The translations under genes were made by a program, and so were the position numbers. From positions 481,440,872 through 481,504,871 of the forward strand of contig NC_081412.1 of assembly GCF_030272615.1 (NCBI RefSeq): DNA of 64,000 nt, written 5' to 3'. Below, piece by piece: positions 48,401 through 60,400 of the stretch. The DNA comes from Cryptomeria japonica. Lineage: Eukaryota > Streptophyta > Pinopsida > Cupressales > Cupressaceae. The notes below the pieces were generated by a model. The model saw only the letters and a program-made list of their open reading frames with translations, searched no databases and was not told where the DNA came from. Positions within the stretch are counted from its first letter, which is position 1. Every line of letters begins with the position of its first letter.

Positions 48401-51400
48401 TAAGCAACTCAAAGTTTGCAATACCAAGTCTGAAAACCAAACCTATAACTCTAAATACAATTAGCAACTCTTAGTCCGCAAGATTGAATTTAAATCCCTC
48501 TTGAACAATAGAACAAAAAGCACAATCAATTCCAGAAAATGTCGTCACTTAACAACCTGAATTGGCACAAAGTCTCAACATAGCTTGCCTCTTTGATTGA
48601 AAGCAATTTGATTTACATCTAAGCTCAAAGTCTTAGAGTGCACAAACAAACTGGCAAAATTTTGTTGCATTGCCAAATGATCTCCATTACATAGAGCACC
48701 CTCGTCTATATATAGGAGAGGGGTTGAGAGAAAAATGTGGGAGAAGTCTAACCAACTAAGACTTATTCCACAACTAACTATGACTTATTCAAATTACAGT
48801 CCTATTGTCTTTCGAATTGTAATTTGCTTACATGCAATTACAATTTACAAGAACGCAAGTAATGTGATTACTTGCAATTACGATTTTTGACATTACATGT
48901 AATTTGTTAAAACCAAATTACAAATGCGTAATTGAAATTACTCTAAGTATCCAAGACACGACTCTATTTATATCATCCTCTGTTTGATCTTCATGCTATT
49001 ATAAGACACTCTGTAATTGAAGTACTCGGGTTTAGGAATGGCATCTTGAAACGGAACAAGAACTTGCACCCTTGATAGTCTTTGTGTCCTTGGCCAGCGA
49101 ACTTTAACCTTATCACATGCTTGGGTTAGTACCATTTCTTCTAGAAGAAAATTCTTCTCTTCGTTGTGTTCTTTCTTTATGCTTGATTCACTTTGTCACT
49201 GGATGACTTCTATTTACAGATGACTTCATGAGGATTATTGACCCTTGGGCTGTCCCATGAATTACTGTTGTATCTCTTCTTCTTTTGTTCACTGATGAAG
49301 AACCCATAACACCTTATTCAAGATGAAATTGTTATAAAACAATGCCCATGCCTTGATTTGTTGGTTTGATAGATCGTGTGTGCAAACAAGAATGACAAGG
49401 GAAAGGATAAATTGATGCAAAAATGGGTCCACAAGTGAATTTCGGGATTTGAGGACTGCATTACATGTGGAAAAACAAGAGCATTGACTTACTTCATATG
49501 TGTAATGGGAAAATACAAGTTTGCACTTGTAATTGGATTATAGAGACTCATTTTCAAGTGTTTTTGAGTGCATTTTGGACCAATTTCGGGTTTTGGAAGG
49601 TGGAATACGAGTGCAATGTAGGGAAATTTTTTTACACTTCCACTTGTAATCGGGTCTTGGAGACCCGATTACAAGTGTGTATTGCTTGCAAATGACTGGG
49701 AAAAATCTTCTTGAATGTTTGGGATGTGCAAAATGGGAAGAGATGCTGAAACTTTCACTTGCAATCGGGTCTTGTAGACCCGAATGCAAGTAAGCGAGTT
49801 TGCATATAAACTTGTAGCAAGGACCTTAAGATTCAGTTACACATAAAAGAGGCTTAGCAAGATATATAGACACTTGCATTCATCACTCAAAAAGATAGGT
49901 GACTTGGCTAAGACACTTTGCATTGGGGTTTTGTGGAGTAGAGCAATGTTTAAAACTTTGAAATCACTTGCAATGGGGTCTCCAAGACCCGATTGCAAGT
50001 AAAGAAAGCCATGGATAATGAACTTGCAACGACCCTCGTAAAACCCGAAATGAAACATGAGGGCATAATAAGGAGGAACCATAACAATAGGCACTTGCAA
50101 TCGGGTCTTGAAGACCCGATTGCAAGTAATGACAACTTGCAAAAAGAAAGACAAAACACCCACATACTTGCAACTCTAGACTTAAAACTCAACTTGACAT
50201 AAATAAAACCGCACCTCCAAAGAGACTTTAGTTGCAGCCGGGTCTTAAAGACCCGATTGCAAGTGTTATAATACAACTTGTAATGATGCTCTAGAGACCT
50301 GACTTTGCAAGTAACTTGACAATTAAAACAATCAACTAACTTGTAATCGGTCTTAGAGGCCCGACTACAAGTGAGTGCATTTACTTGTAATGTCATCCAA
50401 AAGTTCCTATCACCTGTATGAGGTCAGAAAGTTCCTACTTGCAATGACAACAAAAAGTTCCTACTTGCAATGACTGACCTGAAACCCGAAATTGCACAGA
50501 AAGCTAGGAAAATGAAGGCCAAAACTAACCAAAACTTGGACAACAATGGCAAACACACCCCCTGATGATTGGACATTAACAAATATGAGTTTTGCACCTC
50601 GTAAAACGTGATTTGGAGACAAAAATGACACATTTTGAGTAAAAATTCATAGGGGTTGTCAATTTTTTGAAAATCCAAAAATTGGGACAACAAACCCAAC
50701 ATTAAAATTGTTTGATTTTTTTGTGTGCGTAACATTCTTAGGCTTTATAAAACTTGCGAAGTTTTTCTCTCTCAGGAGCTGTTATCTTTGGGCATCATCA
50801 CATGAAAAACTCAATAACATTCCACACTAGAACATTACAAGCAAGTTCAAATCATAGTTTGAATATAATGTGATCATTACAAGACCGGATAAATAGAAAA
50901 CAAACATTTGAAAGCCTGTTTACTCAATAAAAGAAAATGTAGTGTGTGGTACATACAAGTGAATAAGTCAACATGGCCAATCCTATACAAGTTGTAGAAT
51001 GAAAGTGAAGATACTTTACATATGGTAGAATATGTAAATCATATTCTTAGAGAACTAGATTTTTTAATGTTATTGCTGGATTATTAAAGGTAGAGAAAAC
51101 ATAGGCAAACAAATCAGCAGTTGGTTTATTTATGTGAAGGGCTAGCGATCAACCCGTGACATGCCTTTTGTTCAAAATAAAACTAAATGGTATTTTTGGG
51201 TGGAGCAGTGAGTCAAGATATTTATAGCTCTTTGATGTACAGGTCCGGTACCACTATGGAGTGTGGCAAAAAATAAAGAAATTTTGAAATGTATTTAATT
51301 TTTTTTGGTTAGTGCTCATATAGTGGTCTATCATTAGGTATGGTACTGGTTGATGGATGTTCAACATCCATTGAATACACATTGCTGAAAATAATTTTTT

Positions 51401-54400
51401 AATCAATGTATTTGGCATAAAAAATTGATAGAGGTCCATTTAATTTCTAGAAAGCATGAAAATTGTTGATAGAGGTCTTCCTTTCACATTGTTATCGTGA
51501 TGATGATTAAGCCACAAAGTGAGAAAATGAGTAAAAATCTAGACTTCTGGGCAATCTTTGCAACTGCAATTGGAGTATCATCTTCTAGTTCTTGAATCTA
51601 GAGTGAAGTCAACACTCTTTCTTGTATACGTGTGCATTATCTTTTAGAAAGGGGTTTTGTTGATAGAGAGGGTATACAAAGTATGTTATTGAATGTTCCA
51701 TCATCTGTATCAATGCTTCTTTACTCATAAACATGCATTAAAAAAATCATCATCCTTGAGAATTTGTGGCATAGAACATGGCTCTAATGAGCAGAAAAAG
51801 ACTTTGGAAGAAGCCATATGATGCAAAACACGAGAGTCAACGATGCATATTTTAGAAGATGAGGAAGAGATAGTGGCCACCTGTATTTTACTTATTCCTT
51901 TACTAGATTTGCAATAAGAGGAAGAGATAGTAGCCATTGGCGTTGCACATTTTCCTTTGATAGACTTGGAAGAAGAGAAGGATGAACCCTTTGAAAGAGA
52001 ATTAGCAAGATTGATGTTTTTATTTATGATATCAATCAACTTGTCATTTTGATTCTTCTTCATACATTTAGAAACTTAGTGCACCCTTTTGAATTTTCTT
52101 GTCTTGTATTTCAGCAAGTCTTTCAACAAACTTATCAAAAGAATGCTAGTAAATGCAATATTCAAATCTTCCTTAGCATAATAAAAAGAACAAAGAAAGA
52201 CATAATAATTAAGATCATATTGGAAAAAGTCGGACTCGACAATTACTTGTTAGGTCCAATTTTTTTTAAAAACTAAGGACTTGGTATAAACTCAAACAAA
52301 CTCAGCAATAACTAGAGAATTTATAGAACAATTGTTAATTTTTTTAGAATATTCTTGAAAATCACATTCTTGAATTTGTAGAAGATATTACTAATTTCCA
52401 ATTTTCCATTATATATAAATGAAAAGTAGAGTTTAAAACATATCATAGACAAAAAAAAGAGTTCAACCTTTAAATGAGTTACAATGCCCCTTCCACTAGC
52501 TATGTCATATGTAGAGGTTGCCTCATCTAAACAGATTTTTTGGCAAGTTGTGTGATAATAACGTTTAAGTCAATGCACTCGAGTTATATCGCAATTTGTC
52601 GTCACTCTCTTATTGTAATCAAGCTACTTAAGTGACAAAAAGATCCCGACAACTAGTGTGAGGCTAGGAATGGAGACCTCAATGGGGTTGAGGGACAACA
52701 CTCCTCATTGGGGTTTGGAGGAAACGTCACTACCAAACCCAAATAAGGCCTTTTGAAACCACACAAACCTCCATGGCACATTTCATTTTTCACAATTTTT
52801 ATCACTAAATGGTGAAATTAGGTATTTCAAAAATGTTTTCAAAAAATAGTTTTTTTGTTTGTTTTTTCTTCAAGTAATGCTTGGGCCCTGTTGACGTGCG
52901 TTTCGTGACCACACCAACACAATAAAGTTTCCCAACTGTCACCTTATCCTCTCTTGATCAAAAGCAGATGTATGCTAAGATTGCAAGAAGATTATACATT
53001 GACTCAAAGGTTCCAACTGCGTACTAGCGACTTTCCGACGGATATAGGCTTGTTTGGTTTTGATGTTTGTTGGTAATCCAAGGGGACTTACGTTTGGATC
53101 ATTCTTTCACTTCTTCACTGTGGCTGGAACTTCGTCATCAAGTATAGCAATTTTGTGATGCTTCTGCTTCAAACGGACTAAATTGGAATGAATTGAAATT
53201 TAAAGGGGAAAGGGTTTAGTAAGACTAACCTAAATCTAAGAACTCAATAGATAGCAATGTTTAGGATAGGATCAACCGTGCTTCACTTTGCCACCAGTAG
53301 ACTGTAATGTCCCTTACCTGATCTATTTCAATATATTAAAATTGATTGATATTCTTCAATTAGTTATTAAAAAGTGCTTATCTATTTTCCTCATTAGGTG
53401 ATTAATATCATTAATAATATAGATATCAAACCTTGCTACTACTTCAGTTTTAAGGGAGAAGGGTTTACGTATGTTACCAAAGCGCTTAGAGACCAACTAC
53501 AATAGGTTCCCTCAAAGTTTACAGATCCAAGCCCTTACCTATCTTGGGTCTATACCCTCAAGGCTTATGGGTCGCTGATCCCCACCCTATCTTGGGACTT
53601 AACCTATTGCTTGGATTTAGACTGCCCCTCTTTGGAACATCTCATCCCCATCTTCTTAAATATTGACAATAATAACATGATTTAGACTATAAGTACACTA
53701 ACTTCTAATGTATTATGAATATATACGATATTAAGTGTGACTGTGATACATATTGCAGTTTGTAACAATATTATTACTAGATTCTGCATAACAACTTTAT
53801 CAGGCTTCATATACTAAGCATACATATTAAGCACATCCCCATGCATACCACCCAAAACATAAATGTTACTGCCTGTAACTTGATAACAATTCTGATCTGT
53901 TCTGATCAATGGTGATGTCACTAGATGCTTTTGATTCCTTCCCTTTATATCTCTCAATGTGAGGGAGAGGTCACACCTCTTCATCATGTATGCCCTTTGG
54001 CAAGAGACATACCCTTTCACCATTAGCACCCTTTGAAAGAGTACAACTCTTCATTATTTCTACCCTTTGAAAGAGACACGGCCTTTTATAATCAGATCTG
54101 CACTTATTATTTAAATCGGATCCGCTTCTCATTTCCAAATTATCCCCCCTCTCAAATGAGGTTCTCTTCTCCCTTTTATATCTCATTGTTGAGGGAGTCA
54201 CAACTTTTCCTTTCATGTCTTTTGACTTTTCATTAACTTAATTAATTTTTAATTCATCATATTTAATTATATTATTTTATATTTTAATTTAATTTTTAAT
54301 GTTTTAATTTTATTATTATCATTTATTATTAAATTCTATTTCAAAGTGGGGACATTACATAGACAACTACATGAAACGGGTGCAATCTTCAAGGGATGTG

Positions 54401-57400
54401 TTTAAAAGATTTTAAATTGTCGATGAACACCATTAGAGAACAATGTTTATGCAACAATTCAGGCTAAGTATACACATAAAAAGAGCTTAGTCCAACCTTG
54501 CACTGTTGATAGAAATCATCTACCAACAAAAGGTATGTGCATACAATCTTCTCTTTAGAACACTGCAATCGACTTCATTGGCTTAAGAATTGAAAATAAA
54601 ATTCTACTCTTAAGTGAGGAAGGTGAAAACATGCAAGTTTTGAAAAATAACTTAAGTGAACACCATCAGAGAACAATGCGTCATTGTTATTATCTCAATA
54701 ACTTATTGCAACAATTTCATACAGATCTCCTTGCTTTACAAATGAAGGGGTCACCTCCTTATATAGGCTTCCAGCCTTGTTTACATGCAAACCCTAATTA
54801 GGGTTTGACCCAAAAGATTCGACACACATGATGCAACAAGGTGGGAATAAATATTAATGACCCATCATGTCCTTTATCAATTAATTACATTCTTACCAAA
54901 AATGGCATCCACTATGCATTAAATGCACCATTATCTACCAAGTTCGCCCATTACGTAATAAATGCCCCCATCAAGCTAGAAACCGCCCATTATGCTTTCA
55001 ATGCCCCATCTCCAAAATCACCTACATGCAATCAATGCTACATTATTTCATTAAGTATGTTGACTGCCATGCATTGAATGAGTCGTCGTGTTGTGACCTT
55101 TTCACACATCGCTCCATTGCAAATGTGACCCCCTCGTTCTTACTTTTCGCGTCTGGTTAGTTTAGGGTTTTGGTAGTAACCGACAATTTTGAGCTTCCAG
55201 TGTTCGAGTCTCAAGTTTTGAAACGTGATCATGCCTAATTGTTATTAGGGTTTTGAAATTTTGAATAGGATCAAATGTTTAAAGTGTTAGATGTTTAAGT
55301 GATCCTAATTTTGTCTAAGTCTAAACCCTTTTGAGCATGAACGAGTTTTAAACGTCCAAGTCGGTGATATTTTTGTGCCCAAGTGTTAAAAGGTCTTTTA
55401 AGGGCTGTTTTCTTGCTCCTAGGAGGTTATTCAAGTTAGATTTGCACTTTATCCTGATGGACCTTTTTTCTCGCTCAAATATTGATGAATTTGGCTTAAG
55501 TCCTGATGCGTTTTATTGAAAATTTGGTGTTTGGATGATTTTGAGTGGAAAAATCATTAAAATCCTGATGAAATTCCATGTTCTAATGGTTAAAAGGTCA
55601 AAAATCCTGATGGGAGGTGCTTTTTTCCCCATATTTCCGATGACTCATGATTTTCCTCCACTCAAAATCCCGATGGGTCATGAATTTCCACTAGATTTTC
55701 GATGGACCTTATTTTTCCCCCATTCAAGTTCTTGATGGAGGGCGATTTTCCACCAGGAGGGTAATTTTTTGATTGTGTTGGGAAATTATCTTGATGACCC
55801 ATGTTTTTCCCCTGGGAGTGTAGATGACTTTGATGCGGGATGAAATTCAAGTTCTTGATGATGACCGATTTTCCACTAGGGTAATTCATGATCAAATTTG
55901 ATGGATTTTTATGCAGAGGATTGTGCTGATGAAAGGCGATGTTTTAATGAATTTTGATCTGGATAATAATCCAGATAGGGGTCACTTTGAGGGCATTTCA
56001 GGGTGGATTGGACACATTTCCTCAGTACACCATTGCTGGTGTAAAGTCTGAAACCTTATTTTCATGTTGTCTTCAGACGTACCTTTCATTTCCAGTCACT
56101 TCTACAATTGGAAAATTGCACTTTATTATCATTTTCTGAGCATTTGGTAGAGTTTTCATCGCTGACCTAGGTCTGAAACCTTATTTTCAGATCTGTTCTC
56201 AGACTTAGACATTTTTACCAGCTCATTATTTACACCTAGATTTGACAACTTTGACTTGGGAGGTAAAATTCCATCGATTGCCTCCAAATTAGATTAGAAT
56301 TTGCTCTCAAGTATTTTAGATTGAATGAAGGAATTTGTTCAATGCATTTGTGTGGAATCCATTTAGTCCATACCACTAGCCTCTTGTTGATTGTAAATGT
56401 GCCTTGCGTGGTCAACTGGAATTTTATGCATCAACTTCAATTGTTATACATCCATTGTTATGCTTTAATCTGAATGGTATCAATGTTTGATGGTAATGAT
56501 TTGAACATCTTTGAAATATACCTTAGATGATTGCACCGAGTTTGTGTCAAATTGTTCGATTTGATGGTGAGATCTTGCCTAGTAGGATTCCATTGAATCG
56601 TTCATCCTTTTCTTGCATTCTAGGCTTTAGAATAGAATTCCTAAACCCTATTCCTTTTGCCCCTTTTTTTAGAAATCTTAGTTAGATTAGAACCAAGAAC
56701 TTCATTGCAAAATCTTAAGTCATCCGTATACCTATTCCAAATCCAAATTCATGAGAAATTCTCAAATTGAACAATTATGTAAGTCCCCGAGTGAAAATAG
56801 CATTATCACATTAAGCCAATGAGTTACCCACATGTCAAGGACTGGAATCGTCTTAGTTGATTAGATATTTAGCATCTAAGGTGATTTTGTTCAAGAGAGT
56901 GTAAAATACTTTGGTATTTTATTCTGTGTTTGTATGTGCATAAAACACACATCAACATGCCGCTTGGTCAAACGCCCGCGAGTAGTAAATGTGCCATCAT
57001 GCCGCCATGCATTCAATAGATTCTCGACATGCAAGTGGACCTCGTCGTCATTTATAATTTTCTTGGTTGTGCTCCATTAATACGGAATATTCTTTGTGCA
57101 TGTCGCCAACTCATCCTTTACAAGAATCTTTCCATTCTGGGCTCACAAAAGACATTTTGGAAGATTTTCCTGCTTTGGAAGAATTTTAACAAATTTATCC
57201 GCTCCTGCAGGAATCCCGGTCGTTTGGAATTCTTGGAGAGAGAAAATTCCCGTGGCAAGAAATTTTTTATCTGGGAAGAATTTTTCGTGGTTTGAGTTCA
57301 TCTTGTCTTGAAGGAGATTTTTGGTCAATTAATTAGTTTTCCTTTATTTTTATGAATTTTTCCCATTTTAAGCTTCGGAATTCAGGAGAGAGAAAATTTT

Positions 57401-60400
57401 CTTCCTTGATCAATTTTACGTTGTCTTGAAATTTCTCCTGGAATTTTGTCCTTCGGTGAATTTATTCTTCCAAAGAGGGGAATTTTGAATTCTTCCTTGA
57501 CTTGGATTTCTATGCCCCTCTTCCAATGCCAATTTCATCACGTGGAGGAATTTCACCTGGAAGGAAATTCCTTCCTTACCCCTGTTCAGTGCTCTACACC
57601 ATACTTGGGCGCTCCATGCAATGGAGGAATTTTACTTTGGAAGGAAAATTCCTTCCTTACCCCAATTTGGCACCCTATACCCCTGACTGGGCACTGAAAT
57701 GACCTTGTGGAGGATTCTTGTGTTTGGAGGAAAATTCCTCCTTCATCCAGTTCTAGCACTCTCCCACATGCTTGGGTGTTGAATTTATAGTATGTAGGAA
57801 TTTTGGCCAAGGAAGAGAAATCCTCCAGACCCTCAGTTTGTACCCTTGATTGGGCGCTGAAATGACCTTGTGGAGGAATTTGGCTGGGGAGGAAAATTCC
57901 TCTATAAGACAAACATCCGTGCAACATCTGTAAGACAACTACTTGCAATGAATATAAAATCTCACAACATATACATGAGCACACAAAGGAATACAAGAGT
58001 GCCTATGTGCATGACAATGCATCAATCAATGCAACCCATAGTTCTGTTCAAAAAGAATATATGTCATCTCTTATCCCTTGATAATTAAAAGTTATCATGT
58101 AACTAGTTTAAACGCAATTCACAAAGACAGCTACTTACCTATGCATATAAGCTTATCAAGACATGAGTCAAAACATCATTGATATTTGGTCTAGTTTCAT
58201 TTACAAAATTAGGGAGTATCCTTAAGGCATGATCAAATCAGCAATTGAATTTCATACATTCTACCACATTCTTTTATTGTTAAACGGCAATTTCAAGCTA
58301 ATGGTCAATATGATTCATAACCCTTTGTTAACTAAGTTTACCTAGACAACTCACAATGATTTGATATTATATACAAGCTTTTACAATTCTTAGTTATCAT
58401 TGCTTAACCTATCACTATAATCATAAAGGTTAAAGATAAGGGCACCTTGGGCTTCTAATATCTTGCAGAAAACATTAACTTAAGGGTCATAAATAAGGAA
58501 CTTAAATCTTTACTAAGAATATGTTTATATGGACATCTCTCTAACTCTTGAAAAAGAAAAAATAAGATTAGAATACTAAATCATTAGTTATCCAAAAGGT
58601 CTAGAAGTGTTAGAACATAACACATCTTTCATTGTCAGCTAATGTCTTTTAACTTATCCAAACTTCTCCAAAATACATATAAAGGCCCCTTTCAAATGAA
58701 CCTTATAGAAAGCTATAGAATGATACCACCAAAAGGTCTAGAAGAGTTAGAACATAACACATCTCTCGTTGTCAGCTAATGTCTTTTCACTTATCCAAAC
58801 TTCTCCAAAATACAAATAAAGGCCCTTTTCAAATGAACCTTATAGAAAGCTATTGAATGATACCTCCAATATATTTAATGATAGTCCATCATTAGAAGGA
58901 AACAATCTACCCAATAATTTTCTATCATATGATACTTTTACTCGTTAGTGACTTCTTTAATAACATTATTATAAGGATAATGGTCATTATGCTATATGCC
59001 AAATTCATACTATTAGTAATAAGAATCAATTACATCAAACCTTAAGTCATACAACTTCGTACACCTTTTGATAGTTAAACATATCGCTACACCCTTATTA
59101 TAAGATCTTAGGTAACATAGCTACAAAAATAGTTTATAAATATCTAACTTGTATTTCTAGAAAACATTTTTATTTCATTACTAATCCTCTAAGAAGATAA
59201 CAAAACCATAAAATATAGAAGTTTTCTAAAAGATGCTAATGACTCTTCTAAATAACAACTATTTATTTTTCCTTCTAAATTGGATCATAAAAGAAATCCT
59301 TTAACAATAAAAGAAATCATATTTATTTGCCCTTCTCTCACTATTCTTTAAGCTATAATAGTAACGTGTTCCCAGAATTTCTATTAAGTAATGCTTATAA
59401 TCTTCCAAGCTCTTGAAGTTGTTGGTGATGGTAAAAATCAAATTACATTATTAGTAGAAATCTAATTATGTATGGGTTGGTATGACATATTTAATTTATT
59501 TGTCAAAAAAATTCTATTTCTAATTAAATTTGAAGTGTTAAAAGGAAAACCAGGCAGCTGTAATATAACTTTTACAAATCTAAAGCAAATCAAGAACTTC
59601 AATATGTTTCGGAAAGGTCGAAGACAATAGAAATAGACCTAGAAATGATTAAAATTGGTGATAAATTATGTAAGGGCAGTTTTTACTGCAATCAGCCCTA
59701 ACAATTTAGAACAGCAGTATGTAAAAAGCAAACAAACTTATTGGCAATACGTGATTCGTGAAAGGTTTAGTCAACAGTCGATATTTCTATGGTACAAATA
59801 AAATAAGGTCAAACATAATAATGCAACGGTCTCATTATTACAGTCATAAATATGTTCCAATAATGATTTCTTGAACGAAGATGAACATATCATATATCTA
59901 TCTCAGATTCATTAGAAAGAGTGAAGTCTCCTTATCGAGTGCAAAGTGGTGTCCTCTTTTTTCCAGATGCCTGCATAAAGATTTGTCTTTCCAAGATTTA
60001 TTCCCTAAATTGAGCATCTATTATTACATGTGGCTGGTGAGTTTGTTAAACGACTCCACTACTTCTTTCAACTGCCACTTCTCTCAATGGTTGAGGGAAA
60101 TTTTTTGTCTTTGCTAACTTTATATCATGCACATGTATTTTATAGCATTGAATTCCCACTCTTGAGTTATAGTTACATGCTCTCACTCCACTATCATTTA
60201 TATCCATCCACTCCCTACTAAGCACGAGTCATCATTAACTTCCATACCATTTTCTATTAGTTAAAACCAATTAATAATCAAAGAGATGGAGATGCGATTT
60301 GTTAATATATATATATATATATATATATATGTTTGTATATATATAATTTTTTTTTTACTTCAAAATTATAAAATAAAAAAATTCTATATAAAACTATTAA

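Noticed and set aside
49524-50372. CRISPR-like array
   Set aside because: The spaced repeats look superficially similar, but spacing is irregular (10-175 bp), repeats are palindromic across their full length, and the window is plant nuclear DNA with no cas genes.
57586-57996. 136-residue minus-strand ORF
   Set aside because: It runs through the diverged tandem array; its repetitive peptide follows from the DNA repeat, with no known domain.
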